In this document: in pieces, positions 1-17,634 of the stretch
How the letters are laid out: the number at the start of each line of letters is the position of its first letter
Numbering within the stretch: the first letter of the stretch is position 1
Source of the DNA: Anoplopoma fimbria
Lineage: Eukaryota; Chordata; Actinopteri; Perciformes; Anoplopomatidae
Reading direction: 5' to 3'
Length of the DNA stretch: 64,000 nt
Assembly: GCF_027596085.1 (NCBI RefSeq)
Contig: NC_072472.1
Location: forward strand, 14,411,471-14,475,470
Made by a program: the position numbers and the translations under genes
Notes under the pieces: model-generated
Database searches by the model: none
Told to the model about the DNA's origin: nothing
The model's input: only the letters and a program-made list of their open reading frames with translations

Positions 1-6251
<6,251 letters not shown>

Positions 6252-6304
6252 AACAAACACACAAGCAACACGATAATTGTCTTAAAGTCGAATCCTTGTG
6301 CACC

Positions 6305-6374
6305 GAGGTGACACTACGCAGACGCACACTATGCATGCACCACACATGCACCACACATGCACCACACACACACT
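6305..6374. repeat. Short CACACATGCAC tandem repeat
   Basis: Three to four imperfect copies of a 'caccacacatg' unit lie at the start of the taok1 3' UTR. Confidence 0.6.
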
Positions 6375-6854
6375 TATTTCCCACATTACGTCTGACACAT
6401 ACTGCACAGTGCTGAGAGTAGTAGTCTGTGGAAACCCAAAAGTCTTGAGACTAATCCAAGATGGCTGAGGGCCATAAACAGTATGCCACAGTGCAATAGT
6501 GTCATGTTTACTGTAGCTTACAGTGCTATTTTATGCGTTTTGCCACGTTAGTGTCTGTTGTCACAGACCCGAAGTAGTATATTAATATTATCAGCCATGG
6601 AGTTTATTATGAAGAGTTTCTTGCAGTGTGCTGTTTTACATATATGTCGGGGTAAATCTGAGGCTTTCACATGTTGCGGTAGCACAATAATGTGCATCAT
6701 GGGAAATTTTGCATTTAGTTATGCAATTTTTAGAATCACTTTGAAAATGTGTTCCCTCAAATAACTCACAGCTTGAGATTTAAGCACAGACGACTTACCG
6801 TTTAGAAAGTTTATTGAGATTATTGTTTATGTGCAGTGACAGGAGTGAGAAGGC

Positions 6855-6877
6855 GGGGGGGGGGGGGGGGGGGGGGG
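6855..6877. repeat. Homopolymeric G run (23 G)
   Basis: An uninterrupted run of G lies in the predicted taok1 3' UTR. It could fold as a G-quadruplex or partly reflect an assembly length error. Confidence 0.9.
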
Positions 6878-9861
6878 TAATGTAGGGGTATGATTTAAGA
6901 TTGAAGAACAGAAAGGTTCGGAACAAGTTGGATAGGTCTGGAAGGAATGTAGAAGAAGAACGAATGTTGTCGTAAGTACACGTGGGTATCTCTGACTATA
7001 TAGTAGCACGGGGACGTCCAAGGTGTCGTAGCTAAAAGTATGCAATCTTTCATTCCAGCCTGAGTGGCTTTACTCAAAGCTTATCCTCCACCAGAGAGGG
7101 AATCGAACCAGTGAAATCACTGTGTGCAGTTTTTACTGGAATGAGTTAGTTAGGGCTGCAAAGATGCCAAAGGTGGGGGTGCAGAGTCAGATTTGTCATT
7201 AGAATTATCCATGCCATCATACTGTTATGTATTTAATGAGATTGTGCCAGAGATGTAATTGGAAGTTCAGGTAATGCCATGCGGCCAAGTTAGATGCATG
7301 TGTTGCGGGATTTGGAGGAGAGAAGGGAGTCCATTCTCGTGCATACTCGGCCTCATTGGCTCGGCTCTTGGGTTTCCACAGACCTCTGACCACTCTTTGC
7401 TCATGCCAGTCCCGTGAACGGCCGGTCTGAAGGACACTTTAGCCTTATCAGTCCAAAGCCCTCATGACAGGGATGGGTTTTCAGCAGCACCTAACCTCTA
7501 CTTGTATAGTATCAAAACAAGTGTTCACCTCTCACTTGTTTTGCAGTCACTTCCTGGTCTAATCTGGCCCTGTGTTGGTCGGTGAAAGCGATGCCTGTTG
7601 GTCTACCTCAAGAACACTCAAGCAGAGCTTCACCACAGGGTGTCGTGACTTGACAATGACTGGCACTTTGGCACAGGCTTTCATGCACAGGAAATGATTG
7701 ATAGATCAGATTTACACACATGCATACATAAAATAGTTCTTGATTTTTATTCCCCAGTCAAGCAGTATGTCCCTTTGCACACTTGGTTGATGAATGCATG
7801 TACAGGAGTAACATTTGTGAAAATGGGATTGGGACATAAAAGTGTAAAAAAAAAAAAATGAATTTTTGGAAGAAAAGAAAATGCACTTAGCAGTTGTTAG
7901 CTGAGTTGGCTGTAAATGGGCAACATAGCAGCATCTCTGTCAGGGCAACAATGTCCATCTCAGTTGCCTAGAAATTTCCCAGTGTGTTTTTAACTAATCA
8001 AATAATAGTTTGAAGGGGCTAGAGTTACACCGAACGAACAGGGAGCGTGAAAGAGGAGCATCGCTAGTCCTCTGGTTGGTGACTGCTGAATGTCTCGTTG
8101 GGTTGATGGGCGGTGATGCTGTGATCTCCGCTGCCATGTCCCTGTAACCTTCTCTGGTCCGACATCCCGCTCTGTCTCACCCCCAGTGACCCCGACGTCG
8201 TGTTCTGATCAATAACCTCCCTGAATCCCTCCACGTTTGTCTCCTCCCCCCCTGAGCCTGGTGTGGTCTTCAGTACTTCCCTGATCTATTTGGGAAGAGC
8301 TCTTCAAGTGAAAGAAAAGAAGAAAAAAATATGTATTATTATATAAATCTTTAAAAAAAAGATTATAGAGATAAAGGTGGAAGTCTTATTGTGAAATGCA
8401 GAGAGTATGCATTATGATTTTCAGAGGTGGAATGTACAGGAAACCTGTTAATATTGTATATTTTGAATTTGAAAATATGGAAATCTAATTGACAAATCAA
8501 AGAAAAATTAAGTAGTTGTGATGCAGACACAGTGATGTGGTTTTAGACCAGCGGTATTCAAATTAACTTTCGATTAACAGCCACTGGGTTTTCACTGTCT
8601 CACTTGCAACTGCAAGTTCTGAAACTTCTTACAGATATTCTGTTGTGAATGATAACAACACAACTTTGCCTTGAGTAAAAGGGCAACTTTTTGTTTAATG
8701 CTGATTAGGATGATTTTGCACATAATTTGAAATCTCGTTAGGTGTAGCCTTTGCCTTAGCAATGGTCAGATTTAATTGACATTATCGTACCTAATTTAGA
8801 AGACTCAATCTTTCTATTTAGGTTTTTCACGTTTTTTAAAAGACAAGAAAAAAAATGTCTTTCAAAGATCTATCAAATCTGGAGAACAATATTTGGCTGC
8901 ATAAACAATGTTTGGTTCACTCCACAACAGAAATTCTTGCACAAGACGGTGAAAATATATCTGTTGTTTGATATCTAAAAGGGGTTACTCTTAGATTTTG
9001 TGGGGTCCACGGATTTCATTTGGACTTCATTTATAAAACATGCACCCTCTTCTGTTGTGGTTATACACCAAGCATTTTCACACTACACTCAAGTATCTGC
9101 CTTTTTTTTATTTTTTTTTTATAAATCTTACCACCCTGCACTCAGAATTTATAATCCTGTTTGACTTGGCTCAGTTCCAAAAACTGGGAAAAAAAACAAT
9201 GTGGTGGTCCCATTTTTCTCTTAAGCCAGTATGCCATTATATCCAACATCTTTTATCAAACATTTTTCCAGTTCTGTTGTCTTTTATTTGGTTTTATGCC
9301 AGAAAGGGTCATTTTATTTTCCAGATGATGTCTGCAGAGGGCCAAACGAGTGGCAGATTTTTACACCCTCTCTATTGTTTACTAGAACTCCCAGGTGTTT
9401 TGCGAGGTGTTCGGGGCAGAGTCTAGCTTTAGACCTTGGTCACTCTGAACTGGATCAGTTGCACTGCTTGCACAAGTGATTGACCAGATAAAAGAGTCTA
9501 CTGTGATCCCCTTCAGTGTCGCTGAGGGATGGCTGCCATTGGTTGGGAGTAGGCGGGAGGCAGGGTAACGTCTCTGTACAGTCTGTTTATCAGTATTCCC
9601 TTTATCTCCTGTCATTTGGTGGATCTTGCTGTTTTATCTCCGTAGTCCAGAGACCTGTATTAAACTGTATTAAATTGTATAGATTGTGCAAAAAGCTGAA
9701 TGTCGCATAGCAGAAGAGAAAAGCTATTCCTTACAGATGACAAAGTGATTTAAAAATGTATAAAATAAATTGAGAAACAATGTTTAGGGGATAAATGTAA
9801 TATTTTGTTTGTAATTACTATTTTTTGTTGGAAGAGGGCTACTGGATAAAGAATGATCTGT

Positions 9862-9867
9862 AATAAA
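9862..9867 (+). terminator. taok1: Probable taok1 poly(A) signal
   Basis: AATAAA is followed about 30-45 bases later by a 'gtgtttttgtgtgtg' downstream element. Confidence 0.5.
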
Positions 9868-9964
9868 GTAATTTTAATATTTCTTTGTCCCAATGTGTTT
9901 TTGTGTGTGCGGAGCATGACGGTTATTTAAAGATGAAAAAACACAAACTTTTACTTAACCTTAA

Positions 9965-9970
9965 TTTATT
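9965..9970 (-). terminator. abhd15: Probable abhd15 poly(A) signal
   Basis: TTTATT on the plus strand gives AATAAA on the minus strand, about 490 bases 3' of the abhd15 stop. The interval 9971-10453 would then be abhd15 3' UTR. Confidence 0.45.
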
Positions 9971-10453
9971 TATTATTTTATACTGTTTGTCATGAATGCC
10001 TGAGTTATTATTTGTGATACAGTGCTACTTTTGACATGTATTGGACATGAACTGCTTGTTTTATTTGCATAACCTCAGTTTTGTAAGAGCTACATCACCT
10101 AAAAAAACTAAAAACCTCTTGCTTTAGTAAGTAACATTTCTAGATTCATTATTTTTTAATCTCTTTTTGTTTTCAAAGAAGAATTGGAATTTCAAACGAG
10201 TGAAGCCTTGTTCTGAGACCATGTTGTTAATGCTTGGTTTACCAAAGGACATATTTCCTCTTGATCAATTTTACTATTTTTTCTAAGCAGTCCAGTGTCC
10301 TCATTTTGCAGATTTTTCTTTTCCAGTGTTTGTAGGAATACTTTAACTTTCTTAAAACTCCAGCTGCTGATATAACTTAAGATAATAAGAAAAAAAAAAA
10401 AATATTGTCCAGTTCTCTCTTTGCAGATCTCATCTCTCACCATGTCTTCCTCC

Positions 10454-12858
10454 TCAGCGCGTATAAGACCTCTTCCAGGTGAAGTTCCCTTCCTCTGCAT
10501 CTACACTGATCTCTTCAGGTGTCTGCAGTCTTTGTTTCCTGATAATGTTTGCTCGCCTCCTACGAGGTGGAGCCATGTCGCTCGTCCTGCTCCTCTGCAC
10601 AGCCTGACTATATTCTCCAGGAGGACCATCAAAGCTCACCCCATCCTTCTCCCTTTTCAGGAAATCAACCACGACTCTAAAGTACTCCAAAACTGCAATA
10701 TGACTCCAGTTACCTTTCTCCTCCACCTCATTTCCAGTCCTCCCTCCTTCCATCTCTTCTCTGCCCTCCAGAGTGAACCCGCAGTGCCCTCCTCTGTCTG
10801 TCAGCACCAGAAGGAAATAAGGATTGATCTGGAAAAGGGGGAGAGGCAAAGTGGAGGCAGGCGGGAGGAGAGGATCGTCACAGCTGCGGATACAGAGCAC
10901 GGGGACCGCTACCTCATCTGCATCTCTCAGCGGTTCATTCCTCTCCCAGTAGTTGTCCCAGTCCTTGGCTGGGTAAGCCCTCTCACCGAGTGCCCAGGCC
11001 ACTGAGGGCGCCAGGCCCCGTGAGGAATGAGATCCGGCGTTCTGTCCAGAATTTTGAGAGCCGATTGGACGACTTGGGGCCCTCTGCTGAAGCTGGGCTC
11101 GAGAGCAGGACAGAGTTTCCTCCAAGTCTCTGAGGGAGGAACAGCTTAGGGCCCGATCCACATCCAGGACTCCTCTGAACGAACTTGCGTATCTTATGAG
11201 AGGGCCATGTGAAGAAAAAAAGTTTTAATGCATAACTACTATTAATACATTTTAATTTTTTTTTAATTTCTCTCACCTACTGAGCTGCAGTTTCCGGTGA
11301 AACAACACCGCGGAGCGATAAATTGGAGGCATGGCTGTTTCAAACCACAGTTGTCCCTGGAGAACAGGTGAGATGGCTGCAGCCGCTGTCAGGCGTGAAC
11401 TTGATCCACATTCCCCCAAGTAGGAGAGAAGAATCCCTGAGCCTGAACCCTCACTCACTGCAACCATTACAGAGGATGGGTGGCGGTTGTGGACATAAGC
11501 CACCGCCTGAAAATAGAAAACATTAAAGTTCTCTTCATTGTCGGGTAAAATAAAGCCATTTAATGAACAAAATGTCAATTTTAGCCACTAACGGTATCTA
11601 TGGACGGCACTGTCTGTTGGTCCGCCACTCTGGTCTAGGCTGACCTATCTCAACTTTGAAATGATATGATGCATTTTATGTGAACATTGTACTCATTGTG
11701 AGCCTGTTCGCACACTGACCTTATTTAGCTCAGCAGCACTTTGACCAAGTGCAGCCACACCGAGCTGCTAGCATGGCTGTAGGCCTTTTATTTGCATAAC
11801 ACTCTACTTTGTGAATTGTCTATTGGACTGCATAAAGTGCTGCAAATAATTATCCATTAGTCTGTGGATTTTTTTTTTTACATAAATTGAAACAAAAAAT
11901 AGTAAAGAAATCTCAATCCCTATTACCCAGAGAGCAAAGTGATCCAATACAAAAAGCTATTTAGTTTACAGTAATATAAAACAGGAAATCATCACAATTG
12001 AAAAGATGGAATTAAACTATTAAAACATTGGACATTTTGCCTAATAGTCTAATAAAATCTTTAAAAAAAGAACTGATAAAAAAGTGTACACCTGGCACAT
12101 TTCTATACCTGCTCAAGATCGGCTGGGTCTCCAAACTCAGTCAGTCGTGCTGTGGTCAGCGGGCACCCCGCTGTGCCTCGAGCATGAAATACTACCACAT
12201 AGAAGCCCAGACGCATGGCCTGATGGCACAGCACCTTTAGGTGGGGGGCCATCCCTCCCCAGGCCTCAGGTATGAGGAGGAGGACAGGAGGCGTCGCTGT
12301 GAAGCAGCCCAGCGCCTTTCCCCCTGACTGATGCTCCTTCCTGCCCTCCCACCTCTTCCTCCCGACCGCCTCATCCAGTCCTGTTCCCACCGCCCAGTCC
12401 AGAGCCACAATACCCCCGTCTCTCAGTAACAGATTGTCTCTAGTGAACTGTAATGTGTAACCCCATGGTCCACATAGCAGGCTGGAAAGAGTCTGGAGGT
12501 GGGGGTCACCCTTGGGCCAGGAGGCCAGTTTCGGCTTGGCCAGAGAGCCACAGTGGCGAAGCAGATATTGTGCCAGCGCAGTGGGTTTGCAGATGAGCCT
12601 GAGACCATCTGAGTCCTGACCTGAACCAGGCAAAATATCTTCCCCTGGTGATTCTAGCTCCCTGGTCCATGCTTTTGTATTGCTGTCTAGCGGCAGCTCC
12701 AAGATCCCGCAAATAATGACCCAGAGTCTCCAGCTTGCAGCCCTGAAGGCCAGTCTCGTCCAACAACGTATCCTGGGCCAGCGCAGGGCCAGATACAGCA
12801 GCAGAAGAAGCAGTGATGGAAGCACACAGAGCAAATAATCCCATACGAATGACGCCAT
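10454..12858 (-). CDS. abhd15: Alpha/beta-hydrolase domain-containing protein 15
   Basis: ABHD15 is an alpha/beta-hydrolase-fold protein known in mammals as an adipose, insulin-responsive protein that binds PDE3B and restrains lipolysis. Exons on the minus strand: 12109-12858, 11277-11506, 10454-11192, with clean GT-AG joints, 572 residues (human protein about 468). The start is the first ATG, directly before a hydrophobic segment (LLCVLPSLLLLLLYLALRW) that is a likely signal anchor. The nucleophile region reads AVSEGSGSGILLSYLGECG; candidate acid and histidine lie in IRSCDDPLLPP and GGHCGF. The C-terminus FTWKRSYTR and the block WDNYWERNEPLRDADEVAVP are typical of the family. The extra length comes mainly from Ser/Gln-rich sequence early in exon 3. 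The neighbour taok1 is the same as in human 17q11.2, supporting orthology. Confidence 0.93.
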
Positions 12859-15114
12859 TGGTAAATAGAGAGTAGATTGTAGTTTAATATAAAATCAAAT
12901 GATTTCTCTGGAAAAGTTGCTGTGATTTCCTCAGGGATGTCTGACCCCCATACTTTACAAAGTCCTGCCCTGTTGCATCGTGTACCAGAGTAAAATTCTT
13001 GGCTCACAAGTTGACTGATGTTCTGGATGGTCGTCTTCTTAAAGGGAAGTCTTCAACAAATGGCAAACAAAAGAAACACAAAAATAAGAACTGGAGAAAA
13101 GAGTGGGTCATGTAAACTGTTGTTTCTCAAGTCCTAGTGCTGGTCAACCTCCACCCACATTTTCTCCTCCCTCCATCAATCATTTACTGTAAGCACAAGT
13201 TCAGATAGAAAGTGAGCAAACACAGGCCACATAAATCTGCCCCATTAATGTAAACATGATTACAGTCGTTGACCTTTCTCATGCCCGCAGTTACTTCTTT
13301 TGCATTGTTACTCCAGTTCACCAGTGAATATTGTTTGGACTTTTGATATAGCAGTCCTTGTAATTTTTCCTTTGATAGTTTTATTTTATCTCGAATCATA
13401 CAAATAGGTCTTAAAATTAACATTAAATTCTCATCCCCTTTTCAAGTTGGTCCGGCAGTGTTGTTGATTTCGTCATGATTCACAAAACTTCCTTTACTAC
13501 CAGCAGTTTTTAGGACTGGTGCAGTTGGGATTCATGCACTGAAGAATGTTCCCTTTGTTTTGAAAACTTGAATTTCATTTAATGATAAGTGTCACAGAGT
13601 ATTGTCCTCTATCATACCTTTAATTTTACTGTAGCACATGCATACCATCATGTTTTGTAAGGTATATTTACCGTAAACACAGGTTTCTCATACAACCTGT
13701 CCTAAGAAGTGAAAATGAAAGAATTCACACAGACACACCTTGTCCTTTCAGATGATCGCAATCACCATTTTCTTTAGCTGTGATAGTGGTTGGATCTTTC
13801 TGTAGAACAATAACACCTCATCTGAAAATATTTGGTCGACGGCTGCAATTCCTATTCAGGTGAGGTGTCACTACAAACGGCCTCTGTGGGTGAGTGTATA
13901 ATATTTTCACACGACAAACTTTGGTTTCTTAGGATCACAAAATCATTTATAATAATAATACGATTTTCAGTAATCTTATGCCCAGTTTATACTTAAATTA
14001 TTATGCTGTGATTTGGAAATAGCTCTTATGTGGAGATCAGAGAAAATCACACTATATTCCTTTAAACATGTCATAAATAAAAAGGCCTGTTATGTCGATA
14101 AAAAACATGTCATTATAATGAGTAAACTTCATGTAACAGTATCAGGCTACTTGCTTTAATAAAACAGGCCACTTGGGGTTTAACTACAACTACACATAAA
14201 CACAATCTGACGCTGGTGTTCGAAGAATCAGAGAGTTCTATTTCTGTATGAATTAACAAACTTGAAAGTTAAAATTGATGAAAGAACTTTCCTAGTGATA
14301 TGTTTCGTGTAAAAAAGTGCCTCATGTGCACAAGCTTGTCATCAGCGAGGATAACAATGATCATGATGAGACATGAGACTAACAATGCCTGTGAAAATAA
14401 GTTAGAATTTATTGGCCAGAGCTAACATTAGGAGTTAATGAAAATGTAACCCAGTTAGATTAATTTAACGTTTTAAGAAATAGTATGGCACACAAGTAAG
14501 TCCACACTTTCACTGAGCTTGGTGCTCTGCTGCTCCGTCTGCGTAGTCAGAGTGCCCATTGGACCCTCTGTGAGTGTGGTGCTCTGTGTAGAGTGGTGCA
14601 GGGATGACTTTGTTGGCCAACCCTGGAAGTTAGCATTGCAATGGGATTTTTCCATTGGATTTCAGATTTTTGTAGAAAATAAGCTCAGTGGCAAACAAAC
14701 GTCTATACTTATACAAATGTATACATCTTTTAATGATTTTTGAAACGTAGTTGCCATTGCCAAAAAGTGCAAAGGATTCTGACTCATTTTGGGGTTTTAG
14801 GGCTCATTCCTGCACTTCTTAGCGAAACGGTACATTCCAACAGCACTTTGAATTCACCAACGGTCCAGTTTTTGCCAGAGTGTGCTCCCGTGCTTAGAGA
14901 CTATTAACAAACATGGCAGAAACATGGAGAAAAAGTTGTGATGTCATAATTCTTGCTCACACAATTGAATCCCAAACGACCCTAAACGACCTAGATCAAC
15001 ACACGTTTTAAATGGTTGCAATCTGTAATCTCACCACAAGATTCCGCCAAATACTGCAGATTGCACCTTTTTAAGGTGTCTTCTCCTTGTGTTTCTGCCT
15101 AGCTGTTGCAATTT
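12859..15114. other. Intergenic region, no gene seen; repeat-like part
   Basis: This is AT-rich DNA upstream of abhd15. No splice-flanked coding frame is recognised. About 14760-15080 resembles short interspersed repeats common in percomorphs (motif 'ctcaccacaagattccgcc'), but its family is not certain. The abhd15 promoter should lie just above 12858; no clear TATA box was identified. Confidence 0.5.
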
Positions 15115-15447
15115 ATTTAGTAAGGCATTCAAACTCCCTGCTCTGAGGGCTGAGATGTCCCTATCCGCCTGTTGGTCAGTTTCCATGGCGACCACTTGTT
15201 TGTTCCGATGTGAGGTATGCTAAAATATTGCATTTCTAGCCTATAAACACCTTTTTTTATTTTCTTTTTTATTGTATAAATCAGGCTCATCAAGGCTATA
15301 TTTCAGTGTCTGCAGACTCTGTTCTGATTTAGTATATCTACTGGCCTGTGGACATAAATCCTTTACACAGTATATCTTCAAACATACACAAATATAAATC
15401 ACACAGTATAACTAAAACCTAAATTTGCCATTACATTCCCCCCTTTT
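15115..15447 (-). mobile_element. Possible retroviral 3' LTR and polypurine tract
   Basis: Read on the minus strand, a purine run (aaaaggggggaa, about 15437-15447) is followed directly by TG, the usual junction of polypurine tract and 3' LTR. The downstream sequence contains AATAAA. It lies about 430 bases beyond the end of the pol remnant on the same strand, leaving no room for env. The lower LTR border is not resolved. Confidence 0.4.
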
Positions 15448-15873
15448 GATCATTCTATTGATCAAACATAGTATATACATGAGCTGTAGCTGAACAAGTT
15501 CAGATCAAATATAACAATCCGAGAGGATTCAAGTTATATTATCATAATGCTACAGTCAGGAAATGCATTTAGCTGTTTTTGTGTATTGTCAGCAATACTG
15601 TATTTAGAGGACACATACGGAACCCCTAAGGCCGCACCCTAGACGACGGAATGGATGCCATGGTCGTGGTCGTTCCATGATGGAGTAAGTTGATCCCACG
15701 GTGGAGACACAAGAACTGCGCTTGCATGTCACGTTGAGCTTGTATCAGTGTGTGTGTGTGTTGTGTTTTCAGCGGAGCAGGACCAAGGCGGCGCTTGGCT
15801 CACACCTGTCCTGTGTTGAATCAACGAAGTATATCTGGTCACAAATATGACTTTATTATGGTCATATATGTGC

Positions 15874-17634
15874 CTATTTATCAGACGCTGCTTCCTTGGC
15901 TGTAGTCGGTGTCTGTGGGGGTTCTCTCGGCAGAGGAACCCGTTTGCAGTGGCTGGCGTGGATCCACGTGGCTCTTTCAGCTACCTTGACAGCTGTGTGG
16001 GTAACTAGGAGCACCTGGAAGGGACCCTGCCAAAGTTTTGCTTTCCAGTGTTTCCTCCTGAAGTCTTTCACTACCACATAGTCACCTGGTTGGATGAGGT
16101 GCAGAGGTGTGCTGGCAGGTGATGGTAGGGCTTTAGCAACCTGTTTCCTGATATCAGAAAGGGCACGAGAATGCAATAGGTTAGCATAGCATCTTCACAG
16201 AGAGCAGTGTCAGGAGGAGGGCCTCCTGGTGGATGGATTCCAACGTGGGGAGGAGCTGCAAAAAGACACTCATAGGGGGTTAAGTTAGTTCGAGCCCGTT
16301 TTCTCATTCTCATGTACATCAGGACAATAGGCAGAGCTCTAAGCCAGGGAAGACCTGTGTCTTCACAACATTTAGCCAGTTTTTACTTTAGCGTGCCATT
16401 TTCACGCTCAACAGCACCTGCACTTGCTGGGTGGTAGGCACAATGGTATCTCAAATCAATGCCTAGGTACTCACCGACTTGTTTGATTGCTGTGTTGACA
16501 AAATGGGAGCCATTGTCACTAGAAATCTGAGTCGGTATTCCCCACCTGGGAATAATTTCTGTCATCAGGGCTTTTGCCACAACGGCTGCTGTTTGATGTT
16601 TTGCAGGAAAGGCTTCAACCCACTTGGACCACATATCAACCATCAACAAACAACATTTCTAACCCTCAGCTGGACTTAGCTCAATGAAGTCCATCATAAG
16701 GTGTTCAAATGGTCATGTTGGGTCGACCTGTATTATGTGTAGCACATGTCATGCAGCTCTGACAATACTTCTGGGCAAATGTTGAAAAGCCCTTCGTATA
16801 CCAATGTTCAGTTATCATTGACAACATCCCCCCTTTAGACACATGGTCAAACCCATGTGTCAATTTAGCATAATGTGGAAACAAGGCTTTTGGGAGGCAT
16901 GGTTTACCATTTGGGCCCCTCCAAATGTCATCAGAGAATTTACACTCACATCTGCACCAGAGAGCTCGCTCAGAGGGGTCAGAAAGTGACTGTATCTTAG
17001 TGAGCGAGGATGGGAGTGAAGACAGGGTATGAACTTCTGTGGATTAAGAAGTGATATGTGTGAAGCAGCCTTGGCGGCTGCGTCTGCTCTAGCATTCCCT
17101 GTGGAAACCAAATCATCTTTACGAGTATGTGCAGCACATTTACACACTGCTATGCAGAAGAATAGCCTCAAGCAGGGCAGAGACTATGCTTCTGTTAGGG
17201 CCACCAGCTCTGCTGCCTGTGCTGAGTAATGAGAAGGGAGGGGGGCAGAAAGAACAACTTCATGGTCAGAAACAACAGCGTAACCAGCTCTGGAGAGGCC
17301 AGTGGCTGGGTCACGTGATGCAGATCCATCCACATTAAAAGACAAGGTCAGGATTAGGCAATGGAACAGCAGAGAGATCAGTTCGAGGAGAGCAAACATG
17401 TTGGATTTCAGCAATACAACAGTGAGGTTCACCATCATCAATGCCTGGAACAAGAGAAGCTGGGTTAAGGGTGGTACATCTCTTCACAGTCACATAGGGC
17501 AAATCAAGCAAAATAGTGTGATATCTCATATATCTGGTAGCAGACAGATGAGAGGTTTTCTGCTCTAGCAGAATGTGACTGACAGCGTGAGGCACCAGAA
17601 TGGTGAGCGGAGAATAACCTACAATGTCACTCCT
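15874..17634 (-). pseudogene. Endogenous retrovirus pol remnant: RNase H and integrase part
   Basis: This is an old provirus fragment, broken by frameshifts and stops. In minus-strand order it shows the end of the RT connection region, an RNase H start (VDGSASRD at about 17340-17310), an RNase H/integrase linker (CKCAAHTRKDD at about 17150), an integrase core (16383-16649) with first Asp in VDMWSKWVE, second Asp in SSDNGSHF and Glu in AGAVERENG, and an integrase C-terminal tail (15874-16176, PGDYVVVKDFRRKHWKAKLW). The layout resembles gamma/epsilon-type fish retroviruses. gag, the 5' part of pol and env are not seen. No function is expected. Confidence 0.85.

Larger units (their letters stand above)
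6252..9885 (+). other. taok1: taok1 3' untranslated region (predicted)
   Basis: About 3.6 kb follows the taok1 stop codon with no intron signals, no coding exon and several AATAAA hexamers. The most 3' candidate is at 9862-9867, followed by a GT-rich stretch. A very long 3' UTR is known for vertebrate TAOK1. The end point is inferred from the hexamer only. Confidence 0.55.

Noticed and set aside
10421..11005. 194-codon plus-strand frame
   Set aside because: It is antisense to abhd15 exon 3, which has clear family sequence and splice sites on the other strand.
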